A stretch of 64,000 nt of DNA from Amarobacillus sp046328225. Its GTDB lineage: Bacteria > Chloroflexota > Dehalococcoidia > Tepidiformales > Tepidiformaceae. Positions within the stretch are counted from its first letter, which is position 1. Every line of letters starts with the position of its first letter. The notes beneath the pieces were generated by a model. That model worked only from the letters and a program-made list of their open reading frames with translations, searched no databases and had not been told where the DNA came from. The stretch is taken from the NCBI GenBank assembly GCA_046328225.1, contig JAXLWZ010000012.1, forward strand, positions 44,869 to 108,868. Reading direction: 5' to 3'. The position numbers and the translations under genes were made by a program. Positions 19,325 to 29,560 of the stretch are shown here, piece by piece.

Positions 19325-20092
19325 GTGTCGAAGCACCTGATTCCCGCGGCGCTGTTGTGGGTGGTCCTGACAGCCATTGGGGAAGCGACTTTTTTCCTGG
19401 ACTGGTTGCCCGTCGTGGGCTCGCCGGAAGCCGAAGAGTGGGACCTGATCTTCAACGTCCTCCTCGCCATGGGCATTCCCGTGTTCACGTTCGTGGTCTC
19501 CGCCCTCATCTACGCGTTCTGGAAGTTCCAGACCTCGAACGAGGGCGGCGATACCGGCTCCCCCTTCAAGGGCACCGGCACGTTCCCGAAGGTCTGGCTC
19601 ATCATCACCAGCGTCCTCGCCGCCATCTCCATGATCATCGGCCTGGTCAGCCTCTCGAACCTGCAGGTCGATAAGTCCGGCTATGGCTGGGGCGAAGACC
19701 AGGCCCCGCTCGTCATCGAGACCACGGCCCAGCGCTTCTCCTGGACCTTCGCCTACAAGGACAAGGGCGTCGAGCTGCTCTCCGCCAAGGATTCCGAACT
19801 CCTCCTCCCCATTGATACCGAGGTGAAGTTCGAAATCCAGTCCATCGACGTCATCCACTCGCTCTGGATCCCGGCGTTCCGCATGAAGATCGATGCGATC
19901 CCCGGGCGCACCACGTTCCTCACCGTGGAACCGCACGTCCTGGGCTCATACGACACCGACAACAACTTCCGCGTCCAGTGCGCCGAACTCTGCGGCCTCA
20001 ACCACACGCTCATGTCCATGCACATCCGCGTGGTCGAGCAGGCCGAGTTCGACCAGTGGCTCGCATCGAAGCAAACGAAGGTGAGCAGGTAG
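19325..20092 (+). CDS. coxB: Cytochrome c oxidase subunit II
   Basis: 255 residues from a GTG at 19325, about nine bases after GGGGGGAGG; an in-frame start at 19283 would add only Gly/Pro residues. Two membrane helices (about 5-25 and 38-65) precede the periplasmic cupredoxin domain. The binuclear CuA site is C-A-E-L-C-G-L-N-H-x2-M near residues 218-229, with the upstream His in IDVIHSLW. It accepts electrons from cytochrome c and passes them to haem a. No cytochrome c domain is fused, unlike caa3 enzymes. First gene of a five-gene operon. Confidence 0.95.
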   Translation: MSKHLIPAALLWVVLTAIGEATFFLDWLPVVGSPEAEEWDLIFNVLLAMGIPVFTFVVSALIYAFWKFQTSNEGGDTGSPFKGTGTFPKVWLIITSVLAAISMIIGLVSLSNLQVDKSGYGWGEDQAPLVIETTAQRFSWTFAYKDKGVELLSAKDSELLLPIDTEVKFEIQSIDVIHSLWIPAFRMKIDAIPGRTTFLTVEPHVLGSYDTDNNFRVQCAELCGLNHTLMSMHIRVVEQAEFDQWLASKQTKVSR

Positions 20093-20101
20093 GGAGGCGG
20101 G

Positions 20102-21973
<1,872 letters not shown>

Positions 21974-22022
21974 CAGGTGACTGTCACCCGCCCCGCTCAT
22001 CACCACCGAAAGGAGTAACGGC

Positions 22023-22229
22023 ATGCCTGCAATGGGAGCCTTCCAAAAGGGATACGTGGTGGCCATCATCCTGGCCGTCATGACCATCCTCGAATACCTC
22101 TTCGCCGTGCACGTCGATGACCTGCAGGTCCGCTTCGCCGGCCTCGCCATCACCGCGCTCGCGAAGGTCTATTTCATCGCCTACTACTTCATGCACATCT
22201 ACCGCTGCTGGCGGGAGGAGGCCCACTAG
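22023..22229 (+). CDS. Cytochrome c oxidase subunit IV (small)
   Basis: 68 residues; AAAGGAG stands eight bases before the ATG. Two hydrophobic helices with a short DD-containing loop and a YFIAYYFMHIYR segment fit the prokaryotic subunit IV (COX4_pro/CtaF-like) family, which stabilises the CuB site. It lies between subunits I and III, where this subunit is expected. Its stop codon abuts the next ATG. Confidence 0.8.
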   Translation: MPAMGAFQKGYVVAIILAVMTILEYLFAVHVDDLQVRFAGLAITALAKVYFIAYYFMHIYRCWREEAH

Positions 22230-22862
22230 ATGGCGGTCATCGCTGCTCATGGCGCACAGACGCACGGCGCCGGCCACATGTCGCCCGCGAAGCGCCTCCA
22301 GGTCAACCGCGTTGGCCTCTGGCTCTTCTTCTTCTCCGAAAGCATCATCTTCGGCCTGCTCTTCACGTCCCGCTTCTTCCTCCTCGGGACCCACCAGGAG
22401 CACGTCGACCAGTTCCTCGGCCTGGTCATCACCATCGTGCTCCTCGCCAGCTCGGTCACGGCCTACACCGCCGAGACGGCCATGGAGAAGGACAAGCGCC
22501 AGCTCGCCGCCTGGTCGCTCTTCGCGACCATCCTCCTTGGCGTCGTCTTCGCCATCGGCGTGGGCTTCGAATGGTCCGTCGCCGAATTCGGCATCAAGAC
22601 GGCCGTCGAAGGCCAGGAGCCGCATAACGTCGTCTGGGGCACCGTCTTCTTCTCGATGACGGGTCTCCACGCCGCCCACGTCGTCAGCGGCGTGCTCATG
22701 CTCTGCCTCACGCTCTCGATGCTCCTCCGTGGCCACTTCTCCAAGGACAGCCACTGGGGCATCTCCAGCACGATCATGTACTGGCACTTCGTCGACGTCG
22801 TCTGGGTCTTCTACTACCCGGCCCTGTATCTTGTCGCGGGCGGTGGTACACATACCGGATGA
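22230..22862 (+). CDS. ctaE: Cytochrome c oxidase subunit III
   Basis: 210 residues starting on the base after the previous stop. Five hydrophobic helices, FFSESIIFGLLF early in the chain, GLHAAHVVSGV near 150 and YWHFVDVVWVFYYP at the end are hallmark subunit III motifs. The five-helix length is the short bacterial form. It supports proton uptake and stability of subunit I. The final four bases overlap the next gene. Confidence 0.93.
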   Translation: MAVIAAHGAQTHGAGHMSPAKRLQVNRVGLWLFFFSESIIFGLLFTSRFFLLGTHQEHVDQFLGLVITIVLLASSVTAYTAETAMEKDKRQLAAWSLFATILLGVVFAIGVGFEWSVAEFGIKTAVEGQEPHNVVWGTVFFSMTGLHAAHVVSGVLMLCLTLSMLLRGHFSKDSHWGISSTIMYWHFVDVVWVFYYPALYLVAGGGTHTG

Positions 22863-23377
22863 CGAACCGGCAGACACTGCACCGGTTGAAATTCTGGGGG
22901 GGCTGGGTCGTGGCGGCGGTTGTCGCGGCCTGGCTCCTCAATCTCGTTTGGTGGGGTTTGCTTTCGCCCGCCGCGCGCGCTCCCAGCCTCCAGGTGCTCG
23001 AAATCCCCGCCGGTACCGGCGCCGCCCTCGAAAAAGGCGCCACCTTCTCCTTCGCCGATAACTCCCTCGTGCTCGCGCCCGGCGCCACCGTGCGGGTCGT
23101 GAACAAGGATTCCCAGCAGCACTCCATCGGCTCGTTCAACGTCCCCGCCGGCGAGACGCTCGACATCACCCTCCCGAAGACCGGCGCCGGCACCGAGCTG
23201 AGCTGCAGCATCCACCCCTCCGGTTACCTCGACCTCGGCATCGAGAAGAAGCCGCCGCTCCTGAGCACGATCCTCCCCGCGATCCTGCTCGGCGCGCCGT
23301 TTGGACTCCTCACCGCCGGCGCCGTATTCCTCACCGGCAAGATCGATTCGGACCACAAGCAGCACGCAGCCGCCTGA
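22859..23377 (+). CDS. Membrane-anchored cupredoxin-like protein at the end of the oxidase operon
   Basis: 172 residues; the ATG overlaps the ctaE stop. A hydrophobic segment (about 15-35) and a second near the C-terminus (about 135-160) bracket a beta-rich domain with the blue-copper pattern: QQHSIGSFNVPAGE supplies one His, and SCSIHPSGYLDL supplies Cys and the second His. The position where plastocyanin-type proteins usually have Met (C-x2-H-P-x-M) is Gly here, so an unusual axial ligand is likely. It may carry electrons to CuA or help copper loading. Neither role is shown by sequence alone. Confidence 0.7.
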   Translation: MTNRQTLHRLKFWGGWVVAAVVAAWLLNLVWWGLLSPAARAPSLQVLEIPAGTGAALEKGATFSFADNSLVLAPGATVRVVNKDSQQHSIGSFNVPAGETLDITLPKTGAGTELSCSIHPSGYLDLGIEKKPPLLSTILPAILLGAPFGLLTAGAVFLTGKIDSDHKQHAAA

Positions 23378-23421
23378 TTCCGGGCACTCACGCCCCGCCG
23401 CGGCGGCGTAGAATCCCGGCC

Positions 23422-24655
23422 ATGCCAGAGCTGCCACTCGCCGGGATCCGCGTCTGCGACCTCACCTGGATCATCGCCGGGCCGACCGCCACCCGCGTCC
23501 TCGCCGATTTCGGCGCCGAAGTCATCCGCGTCGAGCACGGGCAGGCCGCCGACGCCGTCCGCTTCGGGCGCCCAATCGTCGGTGACCGCCCGACGATGAA
23601 CAACTCCGGCTTCTGGAACTACATCAACCGCAACAAGAAGAGCATCCTCCTCAACGCCCGCCATCCCATGGGCGGCGACCTGCTCCGGAAGCTCATCGCC
23701 GCCAGCGACGTAGTCGTGGAGAACTTCTCCAGCGGGATCATGGCATCGTGGGGCCTGGACTACCCCCAGCTCCGCGAAATCCGCCACGACATCATCTACT
23801 GCTCGGTCTCGGGCTTCGGCCACAGCGGCCGCGACAAGGCCTTCACTACCTGGGGCCCCACGGCGCAGGCGCTCTGCGGTCTCACGTTCACCTCGGGTCT
23901 CCCCGGCTACCCTCCGGCCGGCTGGGGCTTCAGCTATATGGACCACACGGCCGGGTATTCCGCCGCCGTCGCCATCATGGCCGCGATCCACCACCGCAAC
24001 CGGACCGGCGAAGGCCAGCACATCGACATCTCACAGATAGAGGCTGGTATCGTCCTCAATGGCCCGGCCGTGCTCGACTTCACCGTGAACGGCCGCTCCT
24101 GGCGCCGCCCGGGGATGCCGCCCGGGAACCGCGCGTGGGAGCCGCGGGTGGCCCCACACAACACCTACCCCTGCGCGGGCGAGGACCGCTGGCTGGCCAT
24201 GGCCGTCATGAACGATGCCGAATGGCGCGCCCTGGTCATGGCCATGGACGAACCCCCCTGGGCCGCCGAACCGCGCTTCGCCACAAATGATGCTCGCCTC
24301 GCCAACGAGGACGAACTCGATGAGCGCATCGCCGCCTGGACAAGCGAATTCACGGATTACGAGGCCATGGAGCTGCTGCAGGCGGCGGGCGTGCGCCGGC
24401 GTCTGCCAGCGCGCCAGCGACAAGTTCGAACGCGACCCCCAGCTCGCCGCCCGCGACTGGTGGCACGAAGTCGAACACGCCGAGCTCGGTCCCATCACCT
24501 ACGATGGCGTGCTCCCGAAGCTCTCCGCGACACCCGGCAGCGTCCGCGCCGCCGGCCCCCTTATCGGCCAGGACACCTTCTCGGTGCTCCGCGACGTGCT
24601 CGGCATGACCCCCGATGAGATCGCCGAGACCGAGGCCATGGGGGTGCTGATGTGA
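23422..24655 (+). pseudogene. Family III CoA-transferase (CaiB/BaiF type), frameshifted near its C-terminus
   Basis: The first about 324 residues match family III CoA-transferases: GPTATRVLADFGAEVIRVE near the N-terminus, SVSGFGHSG in the middle, and MDHTAGYSAAV with the likely catalytic Asp. After LLQAAGV at 24391-24393 the original frame turns into Arg-rich nonsense ending at 24618. The next frame continues with good family sequence (AGVCQRASDKF to the stop at 24653-24655). One extra base or two missing bases near 24394 explain this, in a GC-rich run, so either a real mutation or a sequencing error is possible. If intact it would be about 410 residues. It is coupled by GTGA to the second CoA-transferase. 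Confidence 0.8.
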
Positions 24656-25884
24656 GCGGCCCTCTCGCCGGCCTCCGCGTCCTCGAACTTTGCGGCGAAC
24701 TCGGGCAGTTCGCCGGCAAGCTCATCGCCGACCTTGGCGCCGACCTCCTCAAGATCGAACCCCCCGGCGGCTCCAGCGCGCGCACCGTTGGCCCCTTCGT
24801 AAAGGACCAGCCGGGCCCCAACCGTTCCCTCAACTTCTGGTACCACAACACCAACAAGCGCTCCGCCACTCTCGATCTCGAACAGAGCGAGCACGACCGG
24901 ACCCTGTTCCGCTCGCTTGCCGCGGAGGCCGATCTGATCATCGAGGACCGCGCCCCCGGCGCGCTCGCGGCCGCCGGACTTGCACCCCAGTCCCTGCGAG
25001 CCGCGAACCCGGCGCTCATCCTCTGTTCCATCACTCCCTTCGGCCAGGACGGGCCGTGGGCGAACTGGAAGTCGTCCGACATGGTCGGGCTCGCCCTCGG
25101 CGGACCGATGATGATGAATGGGTACGACCCCGAGGACGCCCCCGGTGCTCCTCCCATCCGCGGCCACGGCGACCAGGGCTACAACACCACCGGCCAGTTC
25201 GCCGTGCATGGCATTCTCGCGGCCCTGATTCACCGGGATCGCACAGGCGAAGGCCAGCTCATCGATTGCTCCATGCACGAAGCTCTCGCCTGTACCACCG
25301 AGGTCGGCATGCCGTACTGGCTGTACGCCCGCCAGGACGTCATCCGCCAGACGGGCCGCCACGCCGCCGCGCAGCGCACAGAGCCCTGGCTCTTCCGGGC
25401 GAGGGACGGCCGCCACCTGATCCTCTACGGTGTTGGGCGCGACAACGACAGTTGGAAGCGGCTCAAGCCGTGGTGGCAATCGCACGGGTTCGGCATGCAG
25501 TTCGATGAGCCCCGCTTCGATACCCCCCTTGCGCGCCAGCCCGGGCGTGGCTCTCCCGAGGCCGCCGAGATCATGGCCGAGATGGGCCGCTTCATCGCCG
25601 CCACCGATGCGGACGAGGTGTACCGCGGCGGCCAGGAACGCGACCAGGCCTGGGGCATCGTCCGCGCCCCCGATGAGACCCTCCAGGACCCGCACTTCCA
25701 TGACCGCGGACACTTCGTGCCCTTCACCGGTGAAGGGATAGACGCGCCCGCGCTCATGCCCGGCGCGCCCTACATTTTCAGCGCGACGCCGTGGGAGTTG
25801 CGCCTTCCCGCGCCCCGGCTCGGCGAGCACACCGCTGCGGTTCGTGCCGCCGCCGGCGCCTGGCCCGAAATCGACCCTTCATGA
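24652..25884 (+). CDS. Family III CoA-transferase (CaiB/BaiF type)
   Basis: 410 residues; the GTG overlaps the stop of the preceding paralogue. The N-terminal GLRVLELCGELGQFAGKLI and the segment GHGDQGYNTTGQ, which carries the expected catalytic Asp, identify the family. These enzymes move CoA between carboxylic acids through an aspartyl-CoA intermediate, often as interlocked dimers. Two adjacent paralogues are typical of heteromeric transferases (for example SmtAB in Chloroflexus or BbsEF), so the pair may form one enzyme. The substrate is unknown. A GC-rich hairpin at 25990-26026 follows. Confidence 0.85.
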   Translation: MSGPLAGLRVLELCGELGQFAGKLIADLGADLLKIEPPGGSSARTVGPFVKDQPGPNRSLNFWYHNTNKRSATLDLEQSEHDRTLFRSLAAEADLIIEDRAPGALAAAGLAPQSLRAANPALILCSITPFGQDGPWANWKSSDMVGLALGGPMMMNGYDPEDAPGAPPIRGHGDQGYNTTGQFAVHGILAALIHRDRTGEGQLIDCSMHEALACTTEVGMPYWLYARQDVIRQTGRHAAAQRTEPWLFRARDGRHLILYGVGRDNDSWKRLKPWWQSHGFGMQFDEPRFDTPLARQPGRGSPEAAEIMAEMGRFIAATDADEVYRGGQERDQAWGIVRAPDETLQDPHFHDRGHFVPFTGEGIDAPALMPGAPYIFSATPWELRLPAPRLGEHTAAVRAAAGAWPEIDPS

Positions 25885-25989
25885 CCCGGTAACGCCCCCG
25901 TTCATTGGGAGGTCCGAAGGTGAACCGCAGGCGCGGCGCCCACCCCTCATTGGCGCCGCCGCCGCCGGCGGGCCCTCCCCCGGCAGCCG

Positions 25990-26026
25990 CCGCCGGGCCG
26001 CGCTCGCTGTCCCCGCGGCCCGGCGG
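25990..26026 (+). terminator. Strong GC-rich hairpin after the CoA-transferase pair
   Basis: A 13-bp perfect stem (CCGCCGGGCCGCG / CGCGGCCCGGCGG) with an 11-base loop, followed by TGCCTTCGTT. It lies 105 bases past the CoA-transferase stop. Its presence argues that the methyltransferase begins at 26070 and not further upstream. Confidence 0.6.
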
Positions 26027-26069
26027 TGCCTTCGTTGACCACCCGTCCGCGACCGCGTTCACTGTCCCC

Positions 26070-26831
26070 ATGGACACCCCGTCGCACGTCGTCGAAAACC
26101 GTGCCCACTGGAATGCGCAGGCGGCGGAGTACGCGGAGCCCGGCCGCCGCGGCTGGGCCGGCGAACCCGACTGGGGCATCTGGAGCATCCCGGAGACCGA
26201 ATTGCGACTGCTCGAAGGCGTCGCCGGCCTCGATGCCCTCGAACTTGGCTGCGGCACCGCATACGCCTCGTCGTGGCTCGCCCGCCTTGGCGCGCGGCCC
26301 GTCGGTATCGACAATTCACCCGCCCAGCTCGCGACCGCATGCACGCTGCAGCGCGAGTTCGGCCTCGATTTCCCCCTCGTCTGGGGCGATGCCGAGCATC
26401 TTCCCTTCGCCGATGCGTCGTTCGATTTCGCCATATCCGAGTACGGCGCCTGCCTCTGGTGCGACCCCTATCGCTGGCTCCCGGAAGCCGCGCGCGTGCT
26501 GCGCCCCGGCGGCCGGCTGGTGTTCCTCACCGGCGGTGCCATCCTCATGCTCTGCGTCCCCGATGAAGACGGCGTCCCCGCGACCGACCGCATGATCCGC
26601 GACTACCACGGCATGCACCGCTTCGCCTGGCCCGATGACCCCGGCATCGAATTCCACCTCGGCCACGGCGACTGGATCCGCCTCTTCCGTGCGAACGGCC
26701 TCGCCGTCGAGAACCTGCTTGAACTCCGCCCGGCCGAAGACGCCACCACGCGCTACCCGTCCGTGACGCGCGAATGGGCCCGCCGCTGGCCCAGCGAAGA
26801 GGTCTGGGTGCTGCGCAGGGAGGCCCCGTGA
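26070..26831 (+). CDS. Class I SAM-dependent methyltransferase
   Basis: 253 residues from the ATG at 26070; upstream in-frame starts would make low-complexity Pro/Ala residues and run through the terminator hairpin. Motif I is DALELGCGTAYAS near residue 53, with post-I Asp in VGIDNSPAQ. FDFAISEYGACLWCDP supplies motif II, and ARVLRPGGRLVF supplies motif III. These mark the UbiE/Methyltransf_11 fold. The acceptor is unknown. It is coupled by GTGA to the following hydrolase. Confidence 0.82.
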   Translation: MDTPSHVVENRAHWNAQAAEYAEPGRRGWAGEPDWGIWSIPETELRLLEGVAGLDALELGCGTAYASSWLARLGARPVGIDNSPAQLATACTLQREFGLDFPLVWGDAEHLPFADASFDFAISEYGACLWCDPYRWLPEAARVLRPGGRLVFLTGGAILMLCVPDEDGVPATDRMIRDYHGMHRFAWPDDPGIEFHLGHGDWIRLFRANGLAVENLLELRPAEDATTRYPSVTREWARRWPSEEVWVLRREAP

Positions 26832-27439
26832 CAGGCTTCCTCACCGATGGCCCGGCCGATGCGCCCGTGACGCTCGTGCTCGCCCACGGGGCCGGCGCCC
26901 CCATGGACAGCGGCTTCATGGCCACCTTCGCGAACGGCCTCGGGCAGCGCGGCATGCGCGTCGCTCGGTTCGAATTCCCCTACATGCACGCCCGCCGCGA
27001 GTCGGGCACCCGCCGCCCGCCCGACCGTGAGTCCGTGCTCCTCGAATCGTGGCGGAGCGTGTTCACCGAGCTCGGCGCCGCCGTCGCCATCGGCGGGAAG
27101 TCTATGGGGGGCCGCATGGCCAGCATGGTCGCGGACGAACTGGGGGCGCGTGCCCTCGTGTGCCTGGGCTATCCCTTCCACGCACCCGGCCGCCCCGAGA
27201 AGCCGCGCGTCGCGCACCTCGCCGGCCTGCGCACCCCCGCGCTCATCGTCCAGGGCACCCGCGACCCCTTCGGCACCCATGACGATGTCGCCGCCTACGA
27301 GCTCAGCCCGTCGATCGAGTTCCACTGGGTCGAAGGCGGCGACCACGACCTCGCTCCGCGAAAGGCCGCCGGCGGGCGAGCCGCCGCGTGGGAAGGGGCG
27401 ATGGACGCTGTCGCCGCGTTCCTCGGGCGATTGCCCTGA
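26828..27439 (+). CDS. Alpha/beta hydrolase, KANL3/Tex30-like
   Basis: 203 residues; the GTG overlaps the methyltransferase stop. LVLAHGAGAPMDSGFM forms the oxyanion-hole region, GGKSMGGRMAS (G-x-S-x-G-G) is the nucleophile elbow near residue 90, QGTRDPFG holds the acidic residue, and GGDHDL holds the catalytic His. This order is typical of the short KANL3/Tex30 (dienelactone-hydrolase-like) family. Substrate unknown; probably a cytoplasmic esterase. Confidence 0.78.
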   Translation: MTGFLTDGPADAPVTLVLAHGAGAPMDSGFMATFANGLGQRGMRVARFEFPYMHARRESGTRRPPDRESVLLESWRSVFTELGAAVAIGGKSMGGRMASMVADELGARALVCLGYPFHAPGRPEKPRVAHLAGLRTPALIVQGTRDPFGTHDDVAAYELSPSIEFHWVEGGDHDLAPRKAAGGRAAAWEGAMDAVAAFLGRLP

Positions 27440-27441
27440 TG

Positions 27442-27822
27442 TCAGGCGTGATTCCCCGTGTCGCGTTCGCCTTCGCCGCGTGCCAGCTGCGAAAGCCGGT
27501 GCGCCAGCCGTCCCGAGCCCTTCACAAGCGGCCCGAAGCGCCACGCCACAGCCTCTTCGAAGACCTCGGCGGTGGCGACGGGAAGCTTCCCATCGTGAGA
27601 CATAATCCATGCCCCGGCCAGCAGCCGCAGGTGGTACTCCGTCGCGCCGCGATACTGGCGGCCATCCAGTTCCGCCGCCAGCGCCGGCTCTTCGGCCACC
27701 ACCCGTGCCGCCAGCGCGCGCGCCGGCCGTTCCACGAACGGGTCCATATCGACCACGCGCCCGAACGAAGTCATGAGCTTCCCGTAGATGGCGTCGTCGA
27801 TGCGCGGCTTGCGGCGGAACAC
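27442..27822 (-). CDS. Conserved-looking hypothetical protein
   Basis: 126 residues with normal codon use and mostly helical composition. No signal peptide, membrane segment or known motif is seen. It ends two bases from the convergent hydrolase gene and starts 32 bases from the divergent mobA, so it may share a promoter region with mobA. Function not recognised. Confidence 0.5.
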   Translation of the reverse strand: MFRRKPRIDDAIYGKLMTSFGRVVDMDPFVERPARALAARVVAEEPALAAELDGRQYRGATEYHLRLLAGAWIMSHDGKLPVATAEVFEEAVAWRFGPLVKGSGRLAHRLSQLARGEGERDTGNHA

Positions 27823-27854
27823 TGCGCCCCATTGTATGGCGCGGGTGCTCGACC

Positions 27855-28460
27855 GTGAGCGAACGCCTCCAGGCCACCGCGATCGTGCTCGCCGGCGGCC
27901 GCAGCACCCGTTTCGGCTCCGACAAGGCGGCCGCGCAACTCGCCGGCCGCCCGATGCTCGAATGGGTCGTGGCCGCCGCCGCCGCGGCCTGCGAGGACGT
28001 GGTCATCGTCGGTGGCCCGGAGCGCACCCTCCCCGGCGCGCGCTACATCCCCGAAGAGGGCACCCCGCGCGGCCCGCTCGGCGGCATCGTCGCCGGGATG
28101 CGCGCCGCCCGCTTCGATCCCTGCTTCGCCACCGGCTGCGACGTCCCGCTGCTCGTGCCGGCCCTCGTTCGAATGGTCCTGCGCGCGCTCGATGGCGGGG
28201 CGGCAGCGGTCCCCGTTGTCGGCGGCGTGCCCCAGCCACTCACTGCTGCTTTCTCACGCGACGTCTGTCTCCCGGTCTTCGAGGCCGCGCTCGCGGCGAA
28301 CGCCGGTGGTCCCATCCACGCCATGCGTGCCGTCACCACCATCGAAATCGATGAAGTCACCGTGCGCTCGGTCGACCCGGGTCTGCGCAGCTTCCTCAAC
28401 GCCAATACGCCCGAAGCTTTCGCGACCCTCGAGGCCCTCGTCCGGGATGCCGCCCCTTAG
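27855..28460 (+). CDS. mobA: Molybdenum cofactor guanylyltransferase MobA
   Basis: 201 residues from a GTG. The N-terminal signature VLAGGRSTRFGSDKA (LAGGxSxRxGxDK) binds GTP, and ATGCDVPLL near residue 93 gives the metal-binding Asp. NANTPE near the end is the usual closing motif. MobA attaches GMP to Mo-molybdopterin, forming the bis-MGD cofactor used by DMSO-reductase-family enzymes, such as the one encoded at 58880-62332. Its stop overlaps that of the convergent carbonic anhydrase gene by four bases (TTAG). Confidence 0.9.
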   Translation: MSERLQATAIVLAGGRSTRFGSDKAAAQLAGRPMLEWVVAAAAAACEDVVIVGGPERTLPGARYIPEEGTPRGPLGGIVAGMRAARFDPCFATGCDVPLLVPALVRMVLRALDGGAAAVPVVGGVPQPLTAAFSRDVCLPVFEAALAANAGGPIHAMRAVTTIEIDEVTVRSVDPGLRSFLNANTPEAFATLEALVRDAAP

Positions 28461-29485
28461 TGGCCGCTCGCGCTCGTGCTCGCCGCCCCGTGCGCTGACG
28501 AGCTGCTTTCGCTCGACGATGAGCTGCTCGACCCGTGCGACGATGCCGCCGGCTTCTCGCCCGTCGCGACGCCGAGGTAGGCGTCGGCGAAGGAGTGGTT
28601 CACTTCCAGGACGCCGTTGTTCAGCGTCGCGAAGGCGTAGTCGGGGGTGATTTTCGGGAGTGCGTCCGCGGCCGCCTGGCTCGTCACGACGCTGCCGGCC
28701 GTCACGTATCGCCCCTCGGGGATGGTCACGCCGATCACCTTCGCCCCCGGCTCGATCACCACGTTCTTGCCGACCACGGCCTTGAACACGAGCGCCTGCA
28801 TCCCCACGAACGTGTTGTCGCCAACCGCCGCGGGTCCATGCACCTGGGACTGGTGCGCCATCGAGACGTTCTTCCCGACGTACACCGCGAACTTCTTGCC
28901 ATCGACCGTGACCAGGTTCTTCTCGACCGGCTCGCTGCCGTCGAAGGTTTCCAGCGCGTGCAGCACGACGCCGTCCTGCACATTCGAACCTTCGCCGATG
29001 ACGATGGGCTGGCCCTCGTCGCCGCGAATGCTCGCGAACGGCGCCACATACACGCGCGCGCCCACGCTCACGTTGCCAATCACCGAAGCCAGCGGGTCGA
29101 TGAACGCGCCCGACGCGATCGCGGGCTGTTCGACCGTCGGGTTGAAGCCCGTTTTCACGTTCGGCCGGACCAGGCCGGTGGTGGCCTCTTCGTGCCCGCC
29201 CGCCGCCGCGACCGGCGAGAACTTCTCGCGGTACACGATGAACGCCGCCATCAGCACCACCGCCGCGATGAGCGCGCCGTTGATCATCTGCTGGTGCGTC
29301 CACGTTTGGACCGCCATCACGCTCGGCAGCTTCGGCAGGTCGAAGGTGAAGTGGAACGAGAACCCGCCCTCCGCCTTGCGCTGCATCATCCCCTGCGCGT
29401 CGCCCTCGCGAAGGGGCACGACCTTCGATGCGCTCTGCTCGTCGGGCGTCTCGTCGTCTGCGCGTGCTTCCGCACCCCGGGCCAT
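28457..29485 (-). CDS. Membrane-anchored gamma-class carbonic anhydrase, Cam type
   Basis: 342 residues from the ATG at 29485, eight bases after GGGAG; a start at 29524 is possible. About 50 polar residues and one membrane helix (about 65-88) precede a left-handed beta-helix enzyme domain (about 120-320). Zinc ligands match Methanosarcina Cam His81, His117 and His122: VVLHALET, then MAHQSQVH. The proton-shuttle Glu84 (HALE) and Glu62 (RGDEG) are also kept, which most CamH-type relatives lack. A Ser/His-rich tail ends the protein. It should interconvert CO2 and bicarbonate, probably outside the membrane. It lies 75 bases behind the CO2-releasing pyruvate dehydrogenase operon. Confidence 0.9.
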   Translation of the reverse strand: MARGAEARADDETPDEQSASKVVPLREGDAQGMMQRKAEGGFSFHFTFDLPKLPSVMAVQTWTHQQMINGALIAAVVLMAAFIVYREKFSPVAAAGGHEEATTGLVRPNVKTGFNPTVEQPAIASGAFIDPLASVIGNVSVGARVYVAPFASIRGDEGQPIVIGEGSNVQDGVVLHALETFDGSEPVEKNLVTVDGKKFAVYVGKNVSMAHQSQVHGPAAVGDNTFVGMQALVFKAVVGKNVVIEPGAKVIGVTIPEGRYVTAGSVVTSQAAADALPKITPDYAFATLNNGVLEVNHSFADAYLGVATGEKPAASSHGSSSSSSSESSSSAHGAASTSASGH

Positions 29486-29560
29486 CGGACCACTCCCTGC
29501 CGGTGTTACGAAAGGTATCGGCACAAGTGGCCGGTCCGGGTACCCCGTGTGAACGCGGCC

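Noticed and set aside
25905..26069. N-terminal extension of the methyltransferase from an upstream start
   Set aside because: The extra 55 residues are Pro/Ala/Gly-rich and cross a 13-bp terminator-like hairpin; the methyltransferase domain begins soon after the ATG at 26070.
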